Assembly: GCA_050633645.1 (NCBI GenBank)
Contig: JBOEGX010000001.1
Span: forward strand, 62,001-126,000
From: UBA1672 sp050633645
GTDB taxonomy: Bacteria; Pseudomonadota; Alphaproteobacteria; Micavibrionales; Micavibrionaceae
Length of the DNA: 64,000 nt
Direction: 5' to 3'
The translations under genes and the position numbers were made by a program. Numbering within the stretch: the first letter of the stretch is position 1; every line of letters starts with the position of its first letter. This document shows positions 42,821-51,095 of this stretch, piece by piece. Under the pieces are notes generated by a model. It did no database searches and was not told where the DNA came from. It saw only the letters and a list, made by a program, of their open reading frames with translations.

Positions 42821-43003
42821 ATGAAAAACGTAAGAACGCTCTATAGCTTTGGAGGGTACATCCCATTTATCAAAATAGAGTTCCTATTTGTTATTGAAGA
42901 TTATGATAAGGGTTTTTATTTTGAGAGACGAAGACACAAGAAAAGCGTGGGTCTGACATTAGATTACAAATATACGTCATTCAGTCTTGATAAAGCGCAC
43001 TGA
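42821..43003 (+). CDS. possible small protein, 60 aa
   Basis: AAGGA nine bases before ATG 42821 and a protein-like sequence (LYSFGGYIPFIKIEFLFVIE, then basic) make it a plausible gene, but it matches nothing I know. It lies in a 1.2-kb stretch of the element (42570-43793) that otherwise holds degraded phage sequence, an 8-bp inverted repeat (42637-42644 with 42686-42693) and duplicated non-coding blocks. Could be a remnant. Confidence 0.3.
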   Translation: MKNVRTLYSFGGYIPFIKIEFLFVIEDYDKGFYFERRRHKKSVGLTLDYKYTSFSLDKAH

Positions 43004-43122
43004 CACAAGATAGAGGTAATCTCTTCAGTAGGATCTGAAGTGGTCTTGACGGGTTTCCGCCGCGCCACACTCTCAAATCTTTTGTAATCGTTGGTGGAAG
43101 CTAAAGCTAATGCCTTTAGCCC

Positions 43123-43140
43123 TAGTTTTACCCTTATATA
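43123..43140 (+). promoter_or_regulatory. candidate phage-type promoter, copy 1
   Basis: TAGTTTTA-N4-TATATA followed by AAGAGGA. It matches 43597-43619 in the same arrangement and resembles the layout of T7-type promoters (AT-rich melting box, then purine-rich initiation). It is 28 bp upstream of the RNA polymerase remnant. Upstream of both copies are shared blocks TAATCGTT and GTGGAAGCTAAAG. Confidence 0.3.
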
Positions 43141-43167
43141 AAGAGGATAAAGTATATACTCTAGTAG

Positions 43168-43404
43168 GACTTTGCAGTTATTCATGACAGCTTCGGAACA
43201 CATGCGGCATCTTCGGACGACTTAGCGAGAACCTTAAGAACCTCTTTCGTGGCTATGTATGAGGAGACTAATGTTCTCGAACAGTTCAAACGAGACATGG
43301 AAACTATAGTGGACGGTAAGTTTAAACATGACGTTCCTGAGTTGCCACGTGTCGGAAAACTGGAGTTGGCTCAAGTGGTTGATAGTGCTTACTTTTTTGG
43401 TTAG
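43168..43404 (+). pseudogene. C-terminal remnant of a T7-type single-subunit RNA polymerase
   Basis: The 78-residue frame after TAG 43165-43167 reads DFAVIHDSFGTHAASSDDL, aligning with the T7 RNA polymerase motif C (IHDSFGT, with the catalytic Asp 812). It continues co-linearly through MYEETNVLEQFKRDMETI and VPELPRVGKLELAQVVDSA to a C-terminal AYFFG that mirrors T7's FAFA end. The rest of the roughly 800-aa polymerase is absent upstream, so the gene is truncated. It shows that the element descends from, or recombined with, a T7-like podovirus. There is no start codon in the retained part. Confidence 0.8.
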
Positions 43405-43596
43405 AACTTTCTATTTTTGAATAGTTTTACGCCATTATTAGAGAAACACCTTCTGATTTTAAACTGGTTGAGGAGACACATGTTTCTTAAATAGCACGTC
43501 ATGAGGCTCTCGATTTTCAGATAGCGTGTCATGGCGTGGGAGAGAGGGAAACTAACGTGTAAACCAATGTGGAAGCTAAAGTGGTTTTTATAATCG

Positions 43597-43619
43597 TTAG
43601 TTTTAGTGCTATATAGGGG
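43597..43619 (+). promoter_or_regulatory. candidate phage-type promoter, copy 2
   Basis: TAGTTTTA-N4-TATATA then GGGGAA, with an initiation-like GGGGA. It is preceded by TAATCGTT and GTGGAAGCTAAAG (43568-43580), as at copy 1. It lies about 180 bp upstream of the RNase H-like gene and points towards it. Confidence 0.3.
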
Positions 43620-43793
43620 AAACACTCTAGTTTTCCACTCAAGTAAAACCAAACCAAAAACACCAGCGTAAGACTAAAGCTAATGCATCTGATTATTCTT
43701 CAGGACGCAATCGCTTCGTCTGGCAATCACCTTTAGAAGTTCCTTGAGGTGTCTTGTGCTGGGTTCAACATTTAAACAAATGAAAGAAAACAC

Positions 43794-44327
43794 ATGAATG
43801 ATATAATTCAAAATACCAATAATACCCCGACTGATAACCACGGGGAGAAACAAGAGGTTATTAAAGTGACTATCATAGGGGCGGCCTCTAGTGGTGATGA
43901 TGCCACGGCTTCTGCTACTATGTATAAAGTTAAGGGCGATAGCTCTAAAGAATGGAAGTTCTTGGAGCGTGTGCTACCCGCACCATATCGGAATGAAGTG
44001 GCGATGCTTACGGGCTTTGTCTCCATCATTGATCAAGTGAGCAGAGAAGCGCGGGAGATTAATCCTGAGGTGAAACTTGAGGTTACTTGCGTGACGTTCC
44101 TTGCGTCTATACTCACAGGGTTCAATAAGAACCGTAAAACGTGGGAGGCCAACGGGTTCATCACCAGTCGTGGCAATCGGGTTAAACATAAAGATGCTTG
44201 GAAAAGTCTTTTCCTAATGGCGGATCTCCATAGTGTGACTTTTAAGAAGCCAGCCTATGAGTCAAAGCTTATGAAGGCGTGTACCAATAAAGCCAGAATG
44301 ATTTTACGGGAGCATGAAGAATGTTAG
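43794..44327 (+). CDS. RNase H-like fold protein, probably non-catalytic
   Basis: 177 aa. Blocks line up in order with RNase HI: an N-terminal strand VTIIGAASSGDDATASATMY, the helix RNEVAMLTGFVSIIDQ (cf. the E48 helix), a strand VKLEVTCVTFLASIL where STDS is expected, and WEANGFITSRGNRVKHKDAW (cf. the W-x-x-x-G-W...V-x-N-x-D-LW segment). Only the helix Glu is kept; the first and third catalytic Asp positions read Gly/Ala and Thr. A binding rather than cleaving role is inferred. It overlaps the ParB-like gene by 7 bp. Confidence 0.5.
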   Translation: MNDIIQNTNNTPTDNHGEKQEVIKVTIIGAASSGDDATASATMYKVKGDSSKEWKFLERVLPAPYRNEVAMLTGFVSIIDQVSREAREINPEVKLEVTCVTFLASILTGFNKNRKTWEANGFITSRGNRVKHKDAWKSLFLMADLHSVTFKKPAYESKLMKACTNKARMILREHEEC

Positions 44328-45118
44328 ATGAAGCAGACTGTTTCGATATACCAGTAGATGGCGATATGAGGTCGCTGGAGGATATTCTCGTGGATACCAA
44401 GTATCATTGCCGTGAGGGACTTAAGGATCATATGGTGGCGCGTTATGAGGCTGTCTATCGTGCTGAGATGCGTGATGGTATTGAAGAAAGCCGAATGCCT
44501 CCGCTTGAGGTTGCCCTTATCAATGGCGTTTGTGTTCTCTTTGATGGTTTCCATCGGTATAGGGCTATGCGTAATTGTGGGATGCTTGGAGCGGCTGTAG
44601 TGGTTCATCACGGGAGAACCTATAAGGAACTTCCGTATCTAGCCGCTCAGATTAATCTCAATCATGGTATCTACATGTCGAATAAGGATGTGCGGAAGAT
44701 TGCCTTTAGTTCCTATGTGAAATCTAAAAGTAATCGCGTAGGTAAAGGCTATAAGTCTTACAGAGAGATCGCTTTAGATTTTAATCTTGCCTATAGCCAC
44801 AACACATTTCGCAACTGGATGAAGAAGGATTTCCCTGCGGTGTTCAAAGCGATGGCGGATGATGAAGACGGTGAGATTGAGTTCGAAGCCCTTGACCCTG
44901 ACATGGCACATATAGAGGCAGCTAAGGAAGACTTAAGTCGCATCACAAATCGCTTTAAGTCAATCAGAAGTGATGGGGCGAAAGTAGAACTTTGGAATGC
45001 CTTTGTTGAATTCTACGGGGAAACCTATAGGCGGTTGCCTCAAGAGTGTGAAGCGTATCAAAACTTCCAAGAAGTGACCTCTTTAGTGTCTAAAGTTGTT
45101 GAAGACGATGATTTTTGA
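44321..45118 (+). CDS. ParB/Srx-like nuclease-domain protein with HTH
   Basis: The N-terminal ParB-like domain shows PPLEVALINGVCVLFDGFHR and YRAMRNCGMLGAAVVV, the pattern of ParB box II / sulfiredoxin-like domains (DG-x-HR-x-x-A). An HTH-like stretch follows (YKSYREIALDFNLAYSHNTF then RNWMKKDF), and an acidic helical C-terminus. 265 aa. It overlaps the RNase H-like gene by 7 bp, so the pair acts together. ParB-like single proteins in mobile elements serve as regulators, DNA-binding partition factors or CTP-dependent clamps; which applies here is not clear. Confidence 0.75.
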   Translation: MLDEADCFDIPVDGDMRSLEDILVDTKYHCREGLKDHMVARYEAVYRAEMRDGIEESRMPPLEVALINGVCVLFDGFHRYRAMRNCGMLGAAVVVHHGRTYKELPYLAAQINLNHGIYMSNKDVRKIAFSSYVKSKSNRVGKGYKSYREIALDFNLAYSHNTFRNWMKKDFPAVFKAMADDEDGEIEFEALDPDMAHIEAAKEDLSRITNRFKSIRSDGAKVELWNAFVEFYGETYRRLPQECEAYQNFQEVTSLVSKVVEDDDF

Positions 45119-45158
45119 GGGCTAACTATCATTATATTACAATGACTTAAGTGTCTTG

Positions 45159-45176
45159 CTGTTAAATATTTAACAG
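45159..45176. promoter_or_regulatory. 18-bp perfect palindrome in the gap after the ParB-like gene
   Basis: CTGTTAAATATTTAACAG is its own reverse complement, 41 bp after the ParB-like stop. A second short palindrome, ATTACGTAAT, lies near 45322-45331. The gap 45119-45428 also holds a possible 42-codon ORF (ATG 45330 to TAA 45458, with a membrane-like segment), which overlaps the neighbouring gene's 3' end and may be chance. The palindrome could be a binding site for the HTH protein next to it. Confidence 0.35.
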
Positions 45177-45428
45177 TACCAAAGTAGGACTTTCGTGTTA
45201 CTTCTGACTTACAGGCGACAACAGAGGGTTTAAGTTATTGAAAATACTACATAATATTGCCATTGACGATTTTAGGAATATTAGCCCATTAAAGTATAAA
45301 GTGGGAATACCAAATCTATTTATTACGTAATGAATAATTATAAAGGAGCTGCTAAAGGTAAAACTTTGGTGGCTTCTTTAGTTTCGGAATATATTCCTAT
45401 TTGTGTTCTCTTGTATCTGTTGTTGGTG

Positions 45429-46337
45429 TCAATTCGAAGGCGGCTTAATATTTGCTAAAGTTCTGTACAAGTCAGAAACAGAGTATCCCAGCCCTTCCAT
45501 GATATTTATTGCAAGTAGACCGCAAGAAAGTCGGACTGTCCACGTAATACTTTTGCCTAAGCCTTCCCCTGTAGCACCTGAAAACTTTAATACAAATTCT
45601 CTTAACGCTTCTTCCCTTAATTGCTGTGGAGGGGCGCTAGCCGTAAGACTATTTTCTTTAATTAGCTCCCGCGTTTGCCGTAGCTCCTTTATTAATTTGC
45701 GAATCTCCAACAAAAGCACGGCATTGCCACGAAGGTCGAGGTCGATAGAGGGGGAGCTATTAGTTCTCTTATCTACAGCCTCTACGTTTTCTTCCAAAAT
45801 ACCAAGCAAAGAAGATATGTTTAATGAGATTTTTTGGATATTTATTGTATTCACATTTTGAGGTAGGGCATCATTGTTTTTTTGTGAGGCATTATCATTA
45901 ACTTCTTGTAAAGTAACCCCCGTAACAGCACCGAAATCCACAGTATCATTTTCAAGATCAATGCCACCAAAATCTGCGGTATCATTCTCAAGGTCGATAC
46001 CCCCAGTAATCTTTTCAAATAGAGGCCGTTTATCAGCTTTATTGCCCCCAAATTTGGCATAATTTAAAGCAGGAGTAAATTCTTCTTTTAAGAAAGTGCG
46101 ACGCTCTGCATATGTTGCAAATTTAGGCTGTATAAATTTCCAGAAAGATTTTGTGTCGCTATTAGTACGTAGCCATTCAGGAAGCAATTTAGATAAGGTG
46201 TTATCTGATGTAAGCAATTCATGGCGAAGATATACATACTCTCTATCGTTTACCATTCCCCCAGTTGCGCGAGAGCGTAAAAGATTGTGTAGGTACTCTA
46301 CCTGCTGGTATTGTGTTTTTAAAAGTTCGGTACTCAT
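45429..46337 (-). CDS. possible defence-associated protein with internal repeat
   Basis: 302 aa, starting five bases after the integrase stop, so co-expressed with it. The N-terminus (YLRHELLTSDNTLSKLLPEW, FWKFIQPKFATYAERRTFL) resembles a module I recall at the N-terminus of abortive-infection and other conflict proteins; this is from memory, not a search. A 12-residue tandem repeat (GIDLENDTADFG then GIDLENDTVDFG, about 45940-46010) follows, then helices (LLEIRKLIKELRQTRELI) and a C-terminal amphipathic part. No catalytic motif seen. Confidence 0.45.
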   Translation of the reverse strand: MSTELLKTQYQQVEYLHNLLRSRATGGMVNDREYVYLRHELLTSDNTLSKLLPEWLRTNSDTKSFWKFIQPKFATYAERRTFLKEEFTPALNYAKFGGNKADKRPLFEKITGGIDLENDTADFGGIDLENDTVDFGAVTGVTLQEVNDNASQKNNDALPQNVNTINIQKISLNISSLLGILEENVEAVDKRTNSSPSIDLDLRGNAVLLLEIRKLIKELRQTRELIKENSLTASAPPQQLREEALREFVLKFSGATGEGLGKSITWTVRLSCGLLAINIMEGLGYSVSDLYRTLANIKPPSN

Positions 46338-46342
46338 AAGTA

Positions 46343-48085
46343 TTAGTAGCCCACTTGGTTAGGTAACTCAAGCCCACTATAGCGCACCTTCTGTAATCCT
46401 TCATTCAACTTCTGCAAACTATACCCAGAACCATAGCGGCCTGACATGTCTTGGCTTACGTGTCCCTGTAGTGCATCCATAATCTCTTTGGGTACGTCAT
46501 TCTCTCTACAGGCATCCTCGAAAGTGTGACGGAAGGAGTGAAAAGAGTTTTTCTTGTTCTTGACGTTCACTTCTCGAAGGAAGCGGGAGAAATGTTTAGA
46601 GAAGCCATCGGTATATGTATCGTCATTTCCTTTGGTTATCTCTGGGAATACTCTCAGTGAACCCTTTGTTGTTCTTCTTGTGATCAACTCAAGGAAGCCG
46701 AGGGATATGAGTTGGGCATGTATGGGGATGTTTCTTTCGCTGCCCTGTGTCTTAAGGCTTTTATCTTCGCTGTCTATGTTGATATCGAAGTAATGAATAC
46801 CATTTTCCTCTTTGATGTCGTTGGTATGGAGTTGCAGGATTTCACCCATTCGCATCCCTGAGTATAAAGAAATGATTGGTGTCCAGTATTTAGCTGTGTC
46901 TTGCATTGAATGGCTACCCACCTGTTTCCAATTCGTTGGGGAGGCGCATCCTGTGAAGATAGGGGCTGAGAAGATGGTTTTTAGTTCATCTATAGTGAAG
47001 CTATCTCTTGCCTTGCGTGGGTCTGAGGTGGCCTTGATGATAATACCATCGAATATGTTACGGTCTATTTCATCATAGTGTCCGAGCATCCATACCCAGA
47101 GGCTTGCTACGAAGCGTAAAATCTTGCTGCTATTTTGGAGTGACATAGGGGCAATACTATTTGATTGTGCAATCGTGGCGGCTTCTTGGATGTTCTTGTT
47201 TTTAAATAAATGGTGTTTTGACCAGTTTGACGGAAGATAGAGGAGGGTGTCCTTGAGGGCTTTGGCATCGGCTTTCGTGTATTGGTTTATAGGTTTATCA
47301 CCAAAGGCGGTTATGAATGCTTTTGTCCATGTCTCATGGCTATTGGCAGTTTTAGGTGTCCATGAGGTTAGGCTTTTCTCTGTTACCCATTTTTCAAGTA
47401 CCTCAGACAATAACGGTGCATTGGTATTAGCGTTTAGAGAATCACTGAGTCCACTCTGGGGTGTGGCTGGTGTATCCACTACAAAACCTTCGTTGCGTTT
47501 ATGTATGGACTCCTGTGCGCGAATGGCGGCCTTTTGGAGTTCTCTAGTTATCTGCTTAAAGGCTATGCTCTTATCATCCACGTTTAATCCAATACCATCC
47601 CACCTTAAGACCTCTTCGGTTTCACTTTGGTAGAATATATCGGTTTTTCCTTTAGCGTGGTCGCTACGGGTTATCTCTGAGAGGTCTTTAGTTGTTTCTT
47701 GGTATTCATCAAAGGTGGGGAGGGGGAGCGCTGGGAGTTCCTCTTCGCTAGGATCATAAAAACCGTGTAGGCGTGTTTCTTCGTCTTCATCTAAAAGGTG
47801 GGCGTAGTAGGTGTCTTGAATGTGTTTGAGCTGTTCAGGGCTTATGGTTTGCAATGGTGGGCTTGAGAGGCGCTCTTGGTCTTTGCGGTGTTTGTCAAAC
47901 TTGGTTTGTATCTCATAGGACTTATGGCGCACTAAGCGTAGAGCCTCTTGGTAATCTTTAGTTTTTAAAGAGATGTATTCTTCTTTTCTGCCATAAGTAT
48001 TTTGAATGTCGCTAGGGACTCTTGCGCGGTAATAATACACCGCACCCCTTCGAATTAAATGTGTCTGTTTTGGCATCTCTTGCAT
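46343..48085 (-). CDS. int: tyrosine site-specific integrase
   Basis: 580 aa phage-type integrase. The DUF6538 N-terminal arm domain (HLIRRGAVYYYRARVPSDIQ) and a long SAM-like core-binding domain precede the catalytic domain: R in LYSGMRMGEILQL, HxxR in SFHSFRHTFEDA, H in ALQGHVSQDM and the nucleophile Tyr in GRYGSGYS (about residue 551). It ends up next to the tRNA-Ser attachment site, about 80 bp from the right repeat. ATG 48085 or ATG 48076 may start it. It looks intact. Confidence 0.95.
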   Translation of the reverse strand: MQEMPKQTHLIRRGAVYYYRARVPSDIQNTYGRKEEYISLKTKDYQEALRLVRHKSYEIQTKFDKHRKDQERLSSPPLQTISPEQLKHIQDTYYAHLLDEDEETRLHGFYDPSEEELPALPLPTFDEYQETTKDLSEITRSDHAKGKTDIFYQSETEEVLRWDGIGLNVDDKSIAFKQITRELQKAAIRAQESIHKRNEGFVVDTPATPQSGLSDSLNANTNAPLLSEVLEKWVTEKSLTSWTPKTANSHETWTKAFITAFGDKPINQYTKADAKALKDTLLYLPSNWSKHHLFKNKNIQEAATIAQSNSIAPMSLQNSSKILRFVASLWVWMLGHYDEIDRNIFDGIIIKATSDPRKARDSFTIDELKTIFSAPIFTGCASPTNWKQVGSHSMQDTAKYWTPIISLYSGMRMGEILQLHTNDIKEENGIHYFDINIDSEDKSLKTQGSERNIPIHAQLISLGFLELITRRTTKGSLRVFPEITKGNDDTYTDGFSKHFSRFLREVNVKNKKNSFHSFRHTFEDACRENDVPKEIMDALQGHVSQDMSGRYGSGYSLQKLNEGLQKVRYSGLELPNQVGY

Positions 48086-48166
48086 ACCTCGTGTGTAGCA
48101 CTAATGTGGTGCAAAGGCAAACATAAGGTGTTGATATAGTGTAACTAATTGATTTTACAGGGGGTG

Positions 48167-48195
48167 GGATAAAAATGGCGGAGACTGAGGGATTC
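48167..48195. repeat. right attachment-site copy (29-bp direct repeat)
   Basis: Identical to 38786-38814. It includes the CCA end, the acceptor 3' strand and the start of the T arm of tRNA-Ser(GCT), so the intact tRNA was regenerated by the element's own copy. Confidence 0.85.
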
Positions 48196-48268
48196 GAACC
48201 CTCGATAGAGCTATAAACCCTATACACCCTTAGCAGGGGCGCGCCTTCAGCCACTCGGCCAAGTCTCC
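48176..48268 (-). tRNA. tRNA-Ser (GCT anticodon)
   Basis: 93-nt tRNA with long variable arm. Acceptor GGAGACT (from 48268) pairs with AGTCTCC (48180-48186), discriminator G, encoded CCA at 48176-48178. The anticodon stem CGCCC/GGGTG encloses CTGCTAA with GCT (complement of 48232-48234). Its 3' end is the integration site of the element to the left. Confidence 0.95.
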
Positions 48269-48348
48269 GCACTAGTTTTAATTCGGAACTCTGTTTATCT
48301 TATAACATCCAGTGTGTCTAGGTTTATATCGGCAAAAATGTTATATTT

Positions 48349-50136
48349 TTACTCGAAGTCATGGGTGTATGTTAAACCCCATGTGATGTTTGTGCTTTCG
48401 TCATGCTCTATGGCGGAAATATATCTGCGGGCGAAGCTGTCTTTGAATGTTTGCTCTTCGTATTTTCCATGGGCGCAGAGTTGCCCAAATCTGGTTTCAG
48501 ATGTACAAGCGTTTAACCCCATGCCTTTAACTATGTAAGCGCCTTGAGTGGGTTCGGCGGCAGCGCCAACATAGAGGTCTGATGAGATATAATCGTTGAA
48601 TTTTGTTGTGATGTTTAAATTGGCGACTAAGTGACCACTTTCAAGGTCTTCTTTCCCAAGGTGGTTGTCGTGGTATCCAGCAGAGAAGGTGTGCCCGATT
48701 GCGAATGTCTCATTTATTTTTTGGGTTCCTACAGAATATAGGTTTATACGGTTTTCTTCTTTGGCGAAGCTTAGGCTGCTTGGTATTTTGCTGCCATAAA
48801 GTCCAAAATGCCATTCAGAGTTTTCAGTTATTCGTGATGCTTGAATGTCTAAGTAGTATGATGGATCATTGCTATCAGTTTGATACATTTTTCCAATATC
48901 GGAAATATTGTTAAGGTTTTTATTTACTATTTTCTCGAAATCTTCAGGGCGAGATCCAATTTCTTCGTTCAAACGCTGATGGTATTCGTCAAGTTCGTCG
49001 CTGAGAGCTGTTCGGAGCTCTGATCCCGTGATATTAGGAGCTTCATCTAATCGTCCACTGATTTCTGAAAGCGTTTCGCGAATTGTGTTTTCTGCGTTTT
49101 CAAGGTCATCAGAGCTAATTGAGCGATCAAAATATATGAGATACTGATTGATTTTATCGACATCTTCTTGCAGGGCGTTGGGAATTTCGATGTCGTTTAC
49201 TCTGTTTGTTAGGCGATCAACGAAGTTATTGAAGCGAGAAGCTATTTTATCTGTATCAATTTTATTGAGAATTTTTTCTTTTCCGTCTTTTTTTTCGAAG
49301 GCATAAACAATTCCTAGTATAACTAGATCACGGGCTTCATCTTTAACCTTAAAATCCGTGTCTTCTGCGTTGTGGGCTAGTTCTGAGAAGTCAGGAAGGT
49401 TAGGGAAGCGACGTTGTAGAACGCTTTCTAATGCTAGGCCGTTTCTGTCGTATTGTGAGAGTTCTTGACTTATCGTGCTGGCTGTTTGGGATATGAAGCT
49501 TCTGTATACCCCTGATCTAAGGCCGTTTGAGCCAAGAAATTTATCAATGTTTTCGTCACTAAGTAGGTCTGGGCTTGGATCTCCATTATGCTGGCTTGCC
49601 GTGAATGTGGTGGTGATGCTCCAGTTTTTGTTAAAGTGATGGCGTGCCCAAATTGAAATACCGATTTGATCTTTTACAAAGCTTTCTTGAAGTACTTTTG
49701 TGACGCTTGGGGTGGTGTTTGGGGTTTTATTGTAGTATTCGGAGAGAGGGTCTTTTTTGTCGAACTGACCAATGTTTATTCCTGCATTATTCCCATTTAG
49801 CCCGATGGTGAATTTATTAATATCTGTGTGTGTTATGAATATTCGGGCATCGTCGAGAGTATTGTTTTCTTGTCCTTCGATGTTGAGAGTTAAAAGCTTA
49901 TATTGGGTATCTAAATGGATATTTACGCCACTATCCTCGCATTTTTGTGTTGCTCCTGGATATGTTGTACAAGTTTCATTGCTGAACAAGAGAAGGTTGG
50001 CTGTCAAACTATTTGAATTTTCAGGTGTTGTTAGCGTGCCGATGTTTGTGTCATCCGCGTTGGCAAGTGCAACACCAGTTAGAAGTGCAGATGAGAGCGC
50101 ATAAGCGCCTATTGTTGCTTTGTTATTTGTTGACAT
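48349..50136 (-). CDS. exported beta-barrel-like surface protein
   Basis: 595 aa. Signal peptide YALSSALLTGVALANA, then beta-rich repeats with alternating hydrophobic residues (NWSITTTFTASQHNG, GHLVANLNITTKFNDYISSD) and a central helical/coiled region (about 250-420, ENTIRETLSEISGRLDEAP). The end (ITWGLTYTHDFE) resembles a barrel strand, but lacks the strictly terminal Phe. Probably an outer-membrane protein with a periplasmic or extracellular helical insertion. Family not recognised. Confidence 0.55.
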   Translation of the reverse strand: MSTNNKATIGAYALSSALLTGVALANADDTNIGTLTTPENSNSLTANLLLFSNETCTTYPGATQKCEDSGVNIHLDTQYKLLTLNIEGQENNTLDDARIFITHTDINKFTIGLNGNNAGINIGQFDKKDPLSEYYNKTPNTTPSVTKVLQESFVKDQIGISIWARHHFNKNWSITTTFTASQHNGDPSPDLLSDENIDKFLGSNGLRSGVYRSFISQTASTISQELSQYDRNGLALESVLQRRFPNLPDFSELAHNAEDTDFKVKDEARDLVILGIVYAFEKKDGKEKILNKIDTDKIASRFNNFVDRLTNRVNDIEIPNALQEDVDKINQYLIYFDRSISSDDLENAENTIRETLSEISGRLDEAPNITGSELRTALSDELDEYHQRLNEEIGSRPEDFEKIVNKNLNNISDIGKMYQTDSNDPSYYLDIQASRITENSEWHFGLYGSKIPSSLSFAKEENRINLYSVGTQKINETFAIGHTFSAGYHDNHLGKEDLESGHLVANLNITTKFNDYISSDLYVGAAAEPTQGAYIVKGMGLNACTSETRFGQLCAHGKYEEQTFKDSFARRYISAIEHDESTNITWGLTYTHDFE

Positions 50137-50258
50137 TGCACATAACCCGAATTTTTTTATTAGTTATTTTTATAACATTGTCTGCAAAAGTTCAATATTT
50201 ACATATTGTGCGATGCAAAATTAGATTTAGTGCATTTAATCAAGGTGATTTTTATTTT

Positions 50259-51092
50259 TTATGATTCATGAATTGTTTTTTTAATTTCATTTAATATGTT
50301 GTCATCGAATTTGATGTATTTATGTATTGGTGTTACATGCCATAGTTTATTATCCTCTTTTTGCACATGGCAAAATATGAAACCATCACCCTCATTCGAG
50401 TTTATATTGGTATCAATATATGTTTCTTCGTTTTCAGAGTTAGCTAAACGGATTTTAAGTTTATTGATTTTATCAAATTCGTGCTTACAATCATTTGTTA
50501 CAGCGAAAATAAAGTGGCAATAATCACTTTTTATATTTTTGGTTTCTATATGAATTGTTTCATCATCATAGGCTCCTATTCCGTCAATGTCTTCACCGCT
50601 GTGATATACTGTAGTTTTTCCATCAGGGTTAATTAGCTTTTCTGAAGTGGGGTTGATCTCGAACAAAAACTCTTTATTTTTATTAAATATGTAACAATGT
50701 AAATCTATATCAAACCCTTGATATGTGTTATCGCGTTCAGGAATATCTGTTTCTTTTTTGCTGGACTGCATTAATGTTGCTGGAGAGGTGTAGTAAGCAA
50801 AAATGAGAGTGGCAGATAGTATAAAGGATACTATTAACGCTGTAAGGTTACCGTTTATTGTTGGCTCATACATAACGGCTTGTAGGTATAATAATTGACC
50901 AAAAATTAAAGCAAAAAATATTAATAACGCTATTTTTTGAGGAGGAAGTGTTTGCCTTATTGCTTTATTAACATCAGCCTGACTAAGTGATTTTGATGTT
51001 TTTTCATCAAATATATCTTCCCATGATAAGCCTGCATAAATGCGCCCTGCCGTAGTGTTCGGTATATCAATTTTTACTTTTTCAACACTCAT
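50259..51092 (-). CDS. hypothetical membrane protein, 277 aa
   Basis: Soluble N-terminus (GLSWEDIFDEKTSKSLSQAD), two adjacent membrane helices (IALLIFFALIFGQLLYL and LTALIVSFILSATLIFAYY), then a long hydrophilic, probably beta-rich C-terminal domain (INPTSEKLINPDGKTTVYHS). It starts three bases after gatB and may be the last gene of the gat transcript. No known family. Confidence 0.5.
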   Translation of the reverse strand: MSVEKVKIDIPNTTAGRIYAGLSWEDIFDEKTSKSLSQADVNKAIRQTLPPQKIALLIFFALIFGQLLYLQAVMYEPTINGNLTALIVSFILSATLIFAYYTSPATLMQSSKKETDIPERDNTYQGFDIDLHCYIFNKNKEFLFEINPTSEKLINPDGKTTVYHSGEDIDGIGAYDDETIHIETKNIKSDYCHFIFAVTNDCKHEFDKINKLKIRLANSENEETYIDTNINSNEGDGFIFCHVQKEDNKLWHVTPIHKYIKFDDNILNEIKKTIHES

Positions 51093-51095
51093 TTT

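Larger units (their letters stand above)
38786..48195. mobile_element. integrated element at tRNA-Ser(GCT), about 9.4 kb
   Basis: Bounded by the 29-bp repeats, with a tyrosine integrase next to the intact tRNA at the right. Contents from left: small ORF, Xre regulator, LuxR, LuxI, unknown 97-aa protein, serine resolvase, degraded region with the C-terminus of a T7-type RNA polymerase, RNase H-like and ParB-like genes, then the 302-aa gene and integrase on the minus strand. The phage polymerase fragment and integrase suggest descent from a temperate podovirus or a satellite. No structural, packaging or conjugation genes are visible, so it is probably defective or helper-dependent. Confidence 0.8.

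Noticed and set aside
42684..42866. 60-aa minus-strand ORF in the degraded part of the element
   Set aside because: No Shine-Dalgarno and overlaps a better-supported small ORF on the other strand.
42964..43203. 79-aa minus-strand ORF
   Set aside because: Antisense to the start of the phage polymerase remnant, whose homology explains the open frame.
43401..43652. 83-aa minus-strand ORF
   Set aside because: Covers the promoter-like duplicated block; sequence not protein-like beyond short stretches.
43163..45193. AGTAGGACTTT repeated at 43163 and 45183, flanking the RNase H/ParB-like genes
   Set aside because: An 11-mer repeat is expected by chance at this scale, and nothing else marks a boundary.
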